Part shown: positions 27,994 to 37,443 of the stretch, piece after piece
Numbering within the stretch: the first letter of the stretch is position 1
How the letters are laid out: every line of letters begins with the position of its first letter
DNA from: Coriobacteriaceae bacterium AM48-5
GTDB lineage: Bacteria; Actinomycetota; Coriobacteriia; Coriobacteriales; Coriobacteriaceae
Direction of reading: 5' to 3'
Length of the DNA: 39,856 bases
Assembly: GCA_027669525.1 (NCBI GenBank)
Contig: JAQEDJ010000020.1
Location: forward strand, 1 to 39,856
Translations under genes and position numbers: made by a program
Notes under the pieces: model-generated
What the model saw: only the letters and a program-made list of their open reading frames with translations
What the model was told of the DNA's origin: nothing
Database searches by the model: none

Positions 27994-29751
27994 GTTGATG
28001 TCTCGCCGCTGTCTGATCGAGGCGGCTGCCGGCGCGCTGCTGCTTTCGGGCTGCTCATCTCAGGACGAATCCTCGACAAATAAGGTAAAAAAGCAGGACA
28101 AGATTAAAAAGGCCGAGGCCTCCGTCCAGTCCAAGCATCTGCGCGATAAGGACGAGCTGTACGAGGTCTATGATGACTCGGGCATTGTGACCATGTATCT
28201 GACGGTCTCTCGCGGCAACAGCTCCGAGAACACGGACCATAGCTGGGCCGAGATCAACACGTACTCGGTGTATGACTATGCCGACATGGGCGTGACGCGC
28301 TATCAGGTTATGGGCCTGCTGCAGCCGGGCGACGAAGACGGCCCGGTGGCCGGCGAGGTTGGCTATGGCGAGGACGCGCCCAATGCCACCGTGCAGGTGC
28401 GCGGCCAGACATCGAGCTCCTACACGCAAAAGAATTACAAGGTGGAGCTCAAAAAAGGCAAGGGCACCTGGCGCCAGCAGCGCGCGATTGCGCTCAACAA
28501 GCACATGGGCGAGGGTATGCGTTTTCGCAACAAGATGGCCTACGACCTTATCCGCGGAATTCCCCAGATGATGGGCCTGCGCACGCAGTTTGTGCATCTG
28601 TGGGTGTGCGACCAGACCGAAAAGTCCAACGATACCTTTGAGGACTACGGCCTGTTTACGCAGGTGGAGCAGCTCAACAAGACGGCGCTTAAGGCACATG
28701 GCCTGGATAAGAGCGGGCACCTGTATAAGGTGAACAGCTTTGATTTCCATCGCTACGAGGACACCATTAAACTTGCCGACGATCCCGACTACAACCAGGC
28801 AAGCTTTGAGGGCATGCTCGAGATTAAGGGCGATTCGGACCACACCAGGCTCATCGAGATGCTCGATGCGCTCAACGACGAATCGCAAAAGATCGATGAC
28901 GTGCTCGACACCTACTTTGATACCGAGAACCTGGTCTATTGGCTGGCGTTTCAGATTCTGACGGGCAACTGCGATACGCAGAACCGTAACTGCTATCTGT
29001 ATAGCCAGCTCAACTCCAATACGTGGTACATCCTCGATTGGGACAACGACGGTATGCTGCGCAAGCTGGAGCTTTCTCTTGCCGGGTTCTCGGACTATGC
29101 GAGCTGGGAGCGCGGCGTAAGCAACTACTGGGGCAACGTGCTATTCAATCGTGCGCTGCGCAGTAAATCGTTCCGCAGTGAGCTCGACCGCGCCGTAAAG
29201 GACCTGCGCTCGTATATGACCGAGGCACGCCTGGCCAAGATGATTAAACATTATCGTGAGGTTACCGAATCGCTGGTCTTTGCTTTGCCCGATATCGACA
29301 ACCTGCCTGTCACCAAGGACGAATACGAGCAGATTGCCGCGGCGATTCCCTCCGAGATCGAGGAGAACTATAAGAGCTTTCGCGAGAGCTATAAAAAGCC
29401 CATGCCGTTCTACATTGGCGTGCCGCAGATCGATAACGGTAGCTGCGCATTAACTGGGATGCGTCCTACGACTTTGAGGCGCGCGGCATTCGCTATACCG
29501 TGGAGCTGGCGCGCGACTATGCCATCAAGGACGTGTTTTTTAAGGCCGAGGACGTGCTACTGCCCGAGGTGACCTGCGATGCGCCCGATACCGGCCAGTA
29601 TTTTGTGCGCGTGCGCGCCACCAACTCAGACGGCTATATACAAGATGCGTTTGACTACTATGTGACCGACGACGGCAAGCACTACGGCATGAAGTGTTTT
29701 TACGTGCAAGACGGCGGTAAGGTCGTGGAGGACACGTATGAGGAGGGCTAG
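27983..29751 (+). CDS. CotH-like protein kinase, predicted lipoprotein, one frameshift
   Basis: Corrected 589 aa. Residues 1-21 are a signal peptide with basic start and lipobox (RRCLIEAAAGALLLSGCSS); lipidation at that Cys would tether it outside the membrane. The CotH kinase fold shows in VRGQTSSSYTQKNYKVELK, GNCDTQNRNCYLY and YILDWDNDGM (the D-x-D metal site). CotH in Bacillus spores is an atypical protein kinase; homologues with polysaccharide genes may phosphorylate surface proteins or glycans. The frame breaks near 29443 (AGCTGC for AGCCTGC). ATG 27983 is preceded by GGGGAGG. It overlaps both neighbours, so it belongs to the Pel operon. Confidence 0.83.
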
Positions 29752-30529
29752 CGCGCTGCTTGAGCGCTTAGCGGCTCCGCCTGTGCGCGCCACGCAGGAG
29801 CGCTATCGCCACGAGCTCAAATATCTCATTAACGAGGGCGAGCACGCCGCGCTTGCCTGCCGCATGGCGCCGGTGTTTAAGCTGGACAAGCATGCGCGGG
29901 CGGGTGGCTACACCATTCGCAGCCTGTACTTTGACGACTACTGCAACTCGGCCTACGAGGAAAAAGATGCCGGTATTCTCATGCGCAAAAAGTATCGCGT
30001 GCGCATTTATAACGGCAGCGACAAGGTGATTAAGCTCGAGCGCAAAAAGAAGTACGGCAGCTGGATCTACAAGGAGGACGCGTCGCTCACGCGTGGCGAG
30101 TTTGAGCAGATTCTGGCTGGCGACTACGACTTTTTGCTGAGGAGCCCCTATCCGGTCTGTCGCGAGTTCTACATCGAGTGCATCTGTAATATGATGCGCC
30201 CGCGGACCATCGTGGACTACGAGCGCGAGCCGTGGGTGATGGACGAGGGCACCGTGCGCATTACCTTTGATAGCAACGTGCGTGCGGCGGTGGGGAGCTT
30301 TGACATCTTTGACGCGACGTTGCCCGCGTTGTCCGTGTTGGAGCCCGGCAAGCTGGTGATGGAGGTCAAGTTTACCGAATTTTGCCCGCAGCTGGTGCGC
30401 GATATGGTGCCGCCAGGTGCGGCCGAGCTTACGGCGGTCTCCAAGTACAGCCTGTGTTACGAAAAGACCGCCTACCTGCGCGGATTTAATTACTGGGAAT
30501 CGGATTTTGAGAACCGAGGGGATATTTAG
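29738..30529 (+). CDS. VTC domain protein (polyphosphate polymerase fold)
   Basis: Intact, 263 aa, cytoplasmic. The triphosphate-tunnel fold of VTC proteins shows as RHELKYLINEGE, YTIRSLYFDDYCNSAYEEK, RKKYRVRIYN, KLERKKKYG, IVDYEREPW and KLVMEVKF, giving the alternating Arg/Lys and Glu residues that line the tunnel. Yeast Vtc4 makes polyphosphate from ATP with this fold. Bacterial VTC proteins are often encoded beside CotH and DUF4956, as here. ATG 29738 lies inside the end of the CotH gene (14-base overlap). The product probably works with the membrane protein that follows, but the exact polymer or acceptor is unknown. Confidence 0.87.
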   Translation: MRRASALLERLAAPPVRATQERYRHELKYLINEGEHAALACRMAPVFKLDKHARAGGYTIRSLYFDDYCNSAYEEKDAGILMRKKYRVRIYNGSDKVIKLERKKKYGSWIYKEDASLTRGEFEQILAGDYDFLLRSPYPVCREFYIECICNMMRPRTIVDYEREPWVMDEGTVRITFDSNVRAAVGSFDIFDATLPALSVLEPGKLVMEVKFTEFCPQLVRDMVPPGAAELTAVSKYSLCYEKTAYLRGFNYWESDFENRGDI

Positions 30530-30532
30530 ACC

Positions 30533-31163
30533 ATGAGCACCAGGGACTTTTTTTAAGAACTCCGTCTTGGAGGCGTTTGGTCAGGTCGACCCTGCCAAGA
30601 TCGGCCTGTCGCTGCTCGTGGCGCTCGCCATGGGCATCCTGATCTATTACGTGTACAAGCGCTTTTTTACCGGCGTGGTGTATTCGCGCAGTTTTGCCGT
30701 AACGCTCGTGGGCATGTGCGTGCTCACCTGCATGGTCACGCTCGCGATTTCGACGAATGTGGTCATCTCGCTTGGTATGGTCGGTGCTCTGTCTATCGTC
30801 CGCTACCGTACGGCGGTCAAGGACCCGCTCGACCTGCTGTATCTGTTTTGGTCCATTACCACGGGCATTACGGCGGGAGCCGGTATGTATGCGCTCGTGG
30901 GGCTCACGGCGGTGGTGATCGTGGTGATGATTGCCGGCTTTGCGAGCCACCAGGACAAGGCGCGCGTGTACATGATGGTCATCCACTACACGGGTCAGAC
31001 CACCGGCGACGATATCGTGCGTGCATTTGGGCGCACCAAGTTTTCCGTCAAGTCCAAGACCATGCGCGGTGACAAGGTCGAGATGGCCGTCGAGGTGTTC
31101 TCGGACGGTGTGGATATGCCCTATGCCGACGCATCCGCGCGCTCGATGGCGTGGAAGATCTAA
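30533..31163 (+). CDS. DUF4956 membrane protein, one-base slip in a T7 run
   Basis: Corrected 209 aa. Three or four membrane helices fill residues 20-130, with the DUF4956 core SLGMVGALSIVRYRTAVKDP and LLYLFWSITTGITAGAGMYA. The C-terminal 70 residues are a small soluble domain. The gene starts at ATG 30533, three bases after the VTC stop. It hits a run of seven T (30548-30554) where six are expected, giving MSTRDFFKNSVLEAF after correction. This is the one clear extra base in the window. Together with the VTC and CotH genes it forms a recurring trio; DUF4956 may anchor the VTC polymerase or carry its product. Function is unproven. Confidence 0.83.
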
Positions 31164-31205
31164 CGTTGATCCAATACAACGGCGAATATCACGGCTAATT
31201 TTGTT

Positions 31206-31227
31206 CCGGCGTTCTAACGAACGCCGG
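31206..31227. terminator. Hairpin after the Pel operon
   Basis: CCGGCGTTC (31206-31214) pairs perfectly with GAACGCCGG (31219-31227) around a four-base loop. There is no T-run directly after, so it may need a factor or act as an mRNA-stabilising 3' end. Confidence 0.5.
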
Positions 31228-31310
31228 ACCGCTCGACGCTGCTTGCGCTGACGTTTTCTCGACCTGGGTGGGCTGGTCTTGGTTTGGTTTTATGTAAAGG
31301 ATGGTGCCGC

Positions 31311-32303
31311 GTGGACGTGCAACAGCTAGAAGAGTCCTGGGCTGCAAGGGCCGGCGCGCGTGAGGCGCGTCTTGTTGCGGCCTCGCACGTGCCGGCGGCG
31401 CTGTCGCTGCTGGGGATTGTGCGTCCCAGCGATCGCCTGGTCGTGTTTGCCGATGACTTTGCCGATGCGTTTGCGCGCGGCTTTGATGCCTGCGACGTTG
31501 TGCTCGTGGGGGAGCCGTCGGTTGCGGCGTTTGCCGACGCGTCCGAGGGTTTTGCCACCGCGTTTGATGCCGAGGTGCCGCACCTGTGGTGGTTTGTGAA
31601 TTCAATCGGCGGCTTTGGCCTGCGTGTTCCCGATTTGCGCGCGCTGGGTCGGGCGGCGCGTGAGGCTCATGCGCTGCTGGTTGTGGACAACACCGTGGCG
31701 TCGGCTTTTGGCTGCGATTCTCTGCGGCTGGGTGCCGCGCTGTTGCTCGAGGCACTCGACCGTGTGTGTGCCGGCGAAGCTCCGCGCAAGCTCGTCGCCG
31801 TCTCGGTGGCGCGCTCGCAGCTCAAGCGCCATCGCGTGGATGCCGCCGCAGAGTGCGCACACGCGTTGCTTGCGGACAGTGGTGCGTCTGCGCTTGGCCT
31901 GTCTGCCGAGGAGACCGACGTGCTAGAACGTGGGCTGTCCTCGCTCGATGCTCGCATGCAGGCGCACTTCGATCGCGCCCGTGCACTGGCCGAGTATCTG
32001 GCTGCCAACGAGATGGTGCGAAACGTGCGCTATCCCGGGCTGAGCTCGCATCCCGACCATGCGGTTGCAACGGGAATCCTCGAGCACGGCTTTGGCCCGG
32101 CAGTTGAGTTTGACCTTATCGAGCGAAGTGCGGGTGAGCTGTTCGACACATTGCCGGGGGAGTTCCGCACGTCGCCCGCCGGCGGCGCAACGACACGCCT
32201 TTCGGCCCCACGCGGCAAGCAGAGGGGAACCATCCGCCTCTTCGCCGGCACCGACGACCCCCTGCAGGTGGCCGCCACTCTCGATAACGCCCTTCGCAAG
32301 TAG
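31311..32303 (+). CDS. Cys/Met-metabolism PLP-fold protein, apparently lacking the catalytic lysine motif
   Basis: Intact, 330 aa, against 380-400 for typical cystathionine gamma-synthase family enzymes. Family traits remain: VVDNTVASAFGCDSLRLGA matches the 'DNTFAS...ELGADI' block, and the C-terminus (FRTSPAGGATTRLSAPRG...TIRLFAGTDD) matches the closing 'R.S.G.E' block. The usual PLP-lysine block (HSATKYLGGH) is replaced by VSVARSQLKRHR, so the Schiff-base lysine is missing or displaced. The start is GTG 31311 with AAAGGA upstream. It may be a pseudo-enzyme, a regulatory protein, or an enzyme using a shifted Lys. Free-standing; a foldback repeat follows its stop. Confidence 0.68.
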   Translation: MDVQQLEESWAARAGAREARLVAASHVPAALSLLGIVRPSDRLVVFADDFADAFARGFDACDVVLVGEPSVAAFADASEGFATAFDAEVPHLWWFVNSIGGFGLRVPDLRALGRAAREAHALLVVDNTVASAFGCDSLRLGAALLLEALDRVCAGEAPRKLVAVSVARSQLKRHRVDAAAECAHALLADSGASALGLSAEETDVLERGLSSLDARMQAHFDRARALAEYLAANEMVRNVRYPGLSSHPDHAVATGILEHGFGPAVEFDLIERSAGELFDTLPGEFRTSPAGGATTRLSAPRGKQRGTIRLFAGTDDPLQVAATLDNALRK

Positions 32304-32320
32304 CTAATCGGGGTCTGTGT

Positions 32321-32476
32321 CACGAAAACGGCCTATTTACTACGTTTAAGCAATAGGGGTCGACCACACCCGCCTATTTTGAAAATTACCAAGCTGTTTA
32401 CCAGCGGTTTTAATTTCAAAATGTCCGGTATGGTCGTGGGTATTCAACTAAACGTAGTAGATGGGCCCGTTTTGTG
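32321..32476. repeat. Long imperfect foldback (hairpin) element, MITE- or REP-like
   Basis: The two halves of this 156-base stretch are imperfect reverse complements along nearly their whole length. The best pairs are TACTACGTTTA (32337-32347) with TAAACGTAGTA (32449-32459), and AAAACG near 32325 with CGTTTT near 32469. TATTTTGAAAATTA pairs imperfectly with TTAATTTCAAAAT. The apex lies near 32396-32402. It sits between convergent genes. No ORF is present. It could be a small non-autonomous mobile element or a bidirectional transcription end. Confidence 0.72.
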
Positions 32477-32526
32477 GCGCGAGCCTCAACCCGAGGGCGC
32501 TGTGGGCTAAAAACCGCCCAAAAGGA

Positions 32527-32874
32527 CTACTCCGCGTTGATGTTGGCGATGAGGGCGTCGGCCTTGGCAGCGATGACGTTGTTGATATCGGCCTGCAGCT
32601 CCTCGTAGACTGCTATGGCTCGCTCGCCGGCCGGCGTGAGCGTGGATCCGCGGGCGCCGTCGCGCTCGATGAGTTTGCATCCCAGCTGCCCTTCGGCCTC
32701 GTTCACGATGCGCCAGGCCTTAGAATACGCCATGCCCATGCTTTTGGCGGCGCGGTTGAGTGAGTGCTCCCGGGCAATACCCTGCAGCAGCAAGACGCAG
32801 CCATGGCCGAACACGCCCGGCAAATCCTTGTCGCACGCTTGAATGACCAACTTTGCCGTCGTCTTGTACTTCAT
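32527..32874 (-). CDS. ModE-type winged-helix regulator (N-terminal DNA-binding domain only)
   Basis: Intact, 115 aa. HSLNRAAKSMGMAYSKAWRIVNEAE is the helix-turn-helix of ModE/LysR-type regulators, followed by LIERDGARGSTLTPAGERAI, the wing found in the ModE family (usually ...GG..GGGA.LT..G). It lacks the TOBE molybdate-binding domains of full-length ModE, so it is a single-domain form, common in many genomes, whose ligand is unclear. ATG 32874 is favoured by GGAG a few bases upstream; a GTG at 32883 is possible. Free-standing on the - strand, convergent with the PLP-fold gene and divergent from guaB. No molybdenum transport gene lies in the window. Confidence 0.8.
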   Translation of the reverse strand: MKYKTTAKLVIQACDKDLPGVFGHGCVLLLQGIAREHSLNRAAKSMGMAYSKAWRIVNEAEGQLGCKLIERDGARGSTLTPAGERAIAVYEELQADINNVIAAKADALIANINAE

Positions 32875-32959
32875 ACGCTCCACGTCTCCCCGCTAAAGTG
32901 TTTGCTGGGCAAACGCAAAGCCTGCGTCAAACCCTCGTGTGCTCTTTCTAAACCATGCA

Positions 32960-32988
32960 TTGTAGCAGTCAAAGTGCGTTAAGATACT
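32960..32988 (+). promoter_or_regulatory. Candidate promoter of guaB
   Basis: TTGTAG (32960-32965) and GATACT (32983-32988) are 17 bases apart, giving a leader of about 70 bases before the ATG at 33068. Both boxes deviate from consensus, so this is moderate evidence. Confidence 0.45.
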
Positions 32989-33067
32989 TCCCCAGTATTG
33001 GGCGCCCAAGGTTGGGCTGGGTCCTACGAGGCCTGCAGCCGACCGGTCGCATGGAAAAAGGAGAAAC

Positions 33068-34578
33068 ATGGCTACGTTCTTTCCCGGTGAGTCCCACACG
33101 TTTTCGGAGTATCTGCTGGTCCCTGGTTACTCGTCCTCGCAGTGCATCCCCAACAACGTCTCTCTTAAGACGCCGCTAACCCGCTTTAAACGCGGTGAGA
33201 AGCCGGCAATCACCCTGAACATCCCCATGGTTTCCGCCATCATGCAGTCCGTCTCGGGCGTCGACATGGGTGTCGCGCTCGCTACCGAGGGTGGCCTGTC
33301 CTTCATTTACGGTTCCCAGGCTCCCGAGTCCGAGGCCGCTATGGTCAAGGCCGTCAAGGATCACAAGGCCGGCTTCGTTCAGTCCGATTCCACGCTGACC
33401 CCCGACATGACCATGGAGCAGGTCATCGAGCTCAAGGAGAAGACCGGTCACTCCACCATGCCGGTCACCGACGACGGCACTCCCAAGGGCAAGCTCCTGG
33501 GTATCGTCACCAGCCGTGACTATCGCCCCAGCCGCGATGACCACCAGAAGAAGGTCTCCGAGTTCATGACCCCGCGTGAGCAGCTCATCGTGGGCGATAA
33601 GAACATCAGCCTCAAGGTTGCCAACGACGTCATCTGGGACAACAAGCTCAACGCTCTGCCTATCGTCGACGACAACGATCACCTTATGGGCATCGTCTTC
33701 CGCAAGGACTACGATAGCCACAAGACCAACCCCAACGAGCTGCTCGACGGCGACAAGCGCTACATGGTCGGCGCCGGTATCAACACCCGCGACTATGCCG
33801 AGCGTGTGCCGCTGCTCATCGAGGCCGGCGCCGATGTCCTGTGCATCGACTCTTCCGAGGGCTTCAGCGAGTGGCAGAAGCGCACCATCGAGTGGATCCG
33901 CGCTAATTACGGCGAGGATGTCAAGGTCGGTGCCGGTAACGTTGTTGACGCCGAGGGCTTCCGCTTCTTGGCCGACTGCGGTGCCGACTTCATCAAGGTC
34001 GGTATCGGCGGCGGTTCCATCTGCATTACCCGCGAGACCAAGGGCATCGGCCGTGGCCAGGCCACCGCGCTGATCGATGTCTGCCGCGCTCGCGACGAGT
34101 ACTACGAGGAGACCGGCGTCTACGTGCCGTGTGCTCCGACGGCGGCATCGTCTACGACTACCACATGACGCTCGCCCTTGCTATGGGTGCCGACTTTATG
34201 ATGCTGGGTCGCTACTTCGCCCGCTTCGATGAGAGCCCGACCGAGCGCGTCAACGTCAACGGCCAGTACATGAAGGAGTACTGGGGCGAGGGTTCTGCGC
34301 GTGCTCGCAACTGGCAGCGCTACGACCTGGGCGGCGCGGCGAAGCTCAGCTTCGTCGAGGGCGTCGACTCCTACGTTCCCTATGCCGGTTCCCTCAAGGA
34401 CGGCGTGGGCGGCACGCTCTACAAGGTCAAGTCCACGATGTGCAACTGCGGTGCCCTCTCGATCCCCGAGCTCCAGGAAAAGGCACGCCTGACCCTGGTA
34501 AGCTCCACCTCCATCGTCGAAGGCGGAGCCCACGACGTTGTAGTCAAAGATTCCCAGCAGAGCGTAACGTATCGATAA
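33068..34578 (+). CDS. guaB: IMP dehydrogenase, one frameshift
   Basis: Oxidises IMP to XMP with NAD, the committing step to guanine nucleotides. Corrected length is 503 aa. The TIM barrel is interrupted by two CBS domains (about residues 95-220). The catalytic loop is [12 protein letters not shown], with Cys319. The flap carries [18 protein letters not shown], placing Arg418-Tyr419 as in the well-studied Tritrichomonas foetus enzyme. C-terminus is [10 protein letters not shown]. The frame breaks near 34127 (GTGCCGTG for GTGCCCGTG), and the join then reads [13 protein letters not shown]. Start ATG 33068 follows AAAAGGAG. The loop ([12 protein letters not shown]) differs from the common bacterial GIGPGSICTTR. 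This belongs to the T. foetus-like branch, judged from memory. Confidence 0.95.
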
Positions 34579-34627
34579 GATAAGACCTGCACATAAAGGT
34601 TGAGCCTCAACCACGTTATTTAGATAA

Positions 34628-34660
34628 AGCGAGATGCCTGCAAGTCGCAGGCATCTCGCT
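34628..34660 (+). terminator. Perfect hairpin terminator after guaB
   Basis: Positions 34628-34641 (AGCGAGATGCCTGC) pair exactly with 34647-34660, with a five-base loop. TGTCGTATTTG follows, so the T-tract is poor but the stem is very stable. Confidence 0.6.
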
Positions 34661-34698
34661 TGTCGTATTTGCTATCATCATGCGAGTTAACGATGTGG

Positions 34699-34812
34699 CG
34701 GGGCGTTCTTACCTTTGCTCGCTGCAAGTTCCGCACGAGCCGAAGAGCACTTAATGTGCTCTTCGTGCGAGCAGGACTGTCCGCAGCAGCGAGTAAAGGT
34801 AAGAACGCCCCG
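34699..34812. repeat. 114-base foldback with 27-base arms in the leuS leader
   Basis: The arm 34699-34725 and the arm 34786-34812 are reverse complements with one G-U difference. Inside, CGAAGAGCAC (34741-34750) and GTGCTCTTCG form a second stem around the TTAAT loop. The leuS ribosome binding site starts 17 bases after the right arm. No T-box consensus (TGGNACCGCG) is visible. It could be a regulatory leader or an inserted foldback element. Confidence 0.75.
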
Positions 34813-34840
34813 TCCCAACCCAGCTAACAAAGGAGCTGAT

Positions 34841-37414
34841 ATGTGCGATTGCACAGATCATAAGGACGAGATCCCTGCCTACGACGCGCACGCCATTGAG
34901 TCCAGGTGGATGAAGGCCTGGGAGGATTCCAACCTCTTTGCCGTCGACACCGACGACAGCAAGCCCAAGAAGTACGTGCTCGAGATGTTCCCGTATCCGT
35001 CGGGCGACCTGCACATGGGACACGCGCGCAACTACACCATCGGCGATGCCATGGCCCGTCAGGCCCGCATGCGCGGCTATGACGTGCTGCACCCCATCGG
35101 CTTTGACGCCTTTGGCCTGCCCGCCGAGAACGCCGCCATCAAGCACAACACGCAGCTGCCGCCTGGACGTATAAGAACATGGACCAGGCGCTCGCCACGA
35201 TGAAGCGAATGGGCTTCTCCTACGATCTGGATCGCATGGTCAAGACCTGCAGCCCCGACTACTACCGCTGGGGTCAGTGGATCTTTGAGAAGTTGTGGGA
35301 AAAGGGCCTGGTCTACCGCAAGAAGAACCCGGTCAACTGGTGTCCCACTTGCAAGACCGTTCTGGCCAACGAGCAGGTCACCGAGGGTAAGTGCTGGCGC
35401 TGCGGCACCGAACCCGAGAAGCGCGACCTTGAGCAGTGGTACTTCAAGATTACCGAGTACTCCCAGGAGCTGCTCGATGATCTGGAGAAGCTCCCCGGCT
35501 GGCCCGAGCGCGTCAAGCAGATGCAGGCCAACTGGATCGGTCGCTCCGAGGGCGCCGAGGTCGACTTTACCCTGTGCGACCGGGATGGCGAGCCCATCGA
35601 GGGCGACGAGGGCAAGATCACCGTCTTCACCACGCGTGCCGATACGCTCTTTGGCGCCTCCTTCTTTGTCCTGGCTCCCGAGTACGCCGGCCTGCATGAG
35701 CTCGTCGAGGGCATGGAGTACGAGGAGGCCGTCACCGAGATCGTCGAGGACTCCAAGCATATCTCTGCCGTCGAGCGTGCCCAGGGCACCCTCGAGAAGC
35801 ACGGCGCCTTTACGGGCCGCTACGTGGTGAACCCCGTCAATGGCGAGAAGGTCCCCGTGTGGGTTGCCGACTACGTCGTGGCCGACTACGGCACCGGTGC
35901 CGTCATGGCCGTTCCCTGCGGCGACCAGCGCGACTTTGAGTTCGCCCGCAAGTACGACCTGCCGATCGTGCCGATCATTCTGGATGATGAGGATCGCGCT
36001 GCCGTCGAGGCCAGCGGCGAGACCATCGACACCTTCCATGCCGAGAACGTCGATTGGGATTGCGCCCATGCCGCCGAGGGCACGCTGGTGCAGTCGGGCA
36101 AGTACACCGGCATGCGCGGCGGTAAGCACTCCGAGGGCGAGGCTGCCATCGTGGCCGACCTCGAGGCCATGGGCTGCGGCCGTCGCAAGGTCGAGTTCCG
36201 CCTGCGCGACTGGCTCATCAGCCGCCAGCGTTATTGGGGCAACCCCATCCCGGCCATCCACTGCGAGCACTGCGGCATCGTACCCGTGCCCGAGGATCAG
36301 CTGCCTGTGACGCTGCCCGAGAACCTGGACCTGGGCGCCGGCGAAACCCTCGCCGAGTGCAAGGAGTTCTACGAGACTACCTGCCCGATCTGCGGCCGCC
36401 CGGCCAAGCGCGAGACCGATACCATGGATACCTTCACCTGCTCCAGCTGGTATTACCTGCGCTATACCGACCCGCACAACACCGAGCTGCCCTTCTCCCG
36501 CGAGGCGGCCGACCGTTGGATGCCCGTCGATAACTACATCGGTGGCATCGAGCACGCTATTCTGCACCTGCTCTACAGCCGCTTCTTTACCAAGGCCCTG
36601 CGCGACCTGGGCCTGCTGAGCGTGGACGAGCCCTTCACCAACCTGCTGTGCCAGGGCATGGTCAAGGACGAGAACGGCGACACCATGTCCAAGTCCAAGG
36701 GCAACGTCGTGCCCCCGAGCTCGGTCATCGAGCCCTATGGCGCCGACACCATGCGTCTGGCGATCCTGTTTATCGCCCCGCCCGAGAAAGACTTCGACTG
36801 GGATCCCAAGGCCGTTGAGGGTGCCAATCGCTTCATCAAGCGCGCCTGGCGTATCGTGTGGCAGCTCGTCCAGTCCGGCGACGCCAACGTGGCCTTTGAC
36901 AAGTCCGCGCTCGACGAGGTTGCGATGAAGCTCTATCGCGAGCGTCACCGCACCATCGCCAAGTGCACCGAGGACTTTGACCGTGGCCAGTTCAATACCG
37001 CCATCTCGGCCGTCATGGAGCTCGTCAACGCGGCGAGCGCCTACCTCAACGCCACTGAGGGCGCTGATCGCGACAAGGCGCTGTGCTACGGCGTGGCTAA
37101 GGATATCGTGAGCGTCCTTGCCCCCATCTGCCCGTTCTGGGCCGACGAGCTGTGGCACGAGGCCCTCGGCTGCGAGGCAACGCCTACACCGCCGCCTGGC
37201 CCGAGTTCGACCTGGCCGAGTCCATTGAGGACACGGTGCAGATCGTCGTCCAGGTGCTCGGCAAGGTCCGTGGCCGCATCGACGTGGCCCGCGATGCCTC
37301 TAACGAGGAAATGCAGCTGCCGCCGAGGCCGCCGTTGCCAAGTGGCTCGAGGGCAAGACGGTCGTCAAGGCCATCTGCGTGCCCGGCAAGCTGGTCAACC
37401 TGGTGGTCAAGTAA
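34841..37414 (+). CDS. leuS: Leucyl-tRNA synthetase, three frameshifts
   Basis: Charges tRNA-Leu. Corrected length 858 aa, standard for bacterial LeuRS. It shows the HIGH motif as [17 protein letters not shown], a zinc-binding [13 protein letters not shown]...CWRCG, the CP1 editing domain ([12 protein letters not shown]), and KMSKS as [12 protein letters not shown]. It ends with the anticodon-binding and C-terminal domains ([17 protein letters not shown] end). Frame breaks lie near 35159 (CTGCCGCC for CTGCCCGCC), 37176 (GAGGCAAC for GAGGGCAAC) and 37316 (CAGCTGCC for CAGGCTGCC). ATG 34841 follows AAAGGAG; an in-frame ATG at 34754 inside the foldback would add 29 residues starting [12 protein letters not shown], which I consider unlikely. 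Confidence 0.96.
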
Positions 37415-37443
37415 ACGCTGCACGCATAGCTGACGCATAAACG

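Noticed and set aside
34715..34840. N-terminal extension of LeuRS from the upstream TTG or from ATG 34754
   Set aside because: It lies in the foldback, and the AAAGGAG before ATG 34841 fits the normal LeuRS start. Kept only as a speculative point in the findings.
34663..34840. T-box riboswitch before leuS
   Set aside because: No T-box sequence (TGGNACCGCG) and no usual specifier-loop layout could be found in this leader.
35077..37158. 693-codon open frame on the - strand opposite leuS
   Set aside because: It is complementary to a clearly real LeuRS with HIGH and MSKS motifs. It is low-complexity Gly/Ala/Val-rich and has no ribosome binding site.
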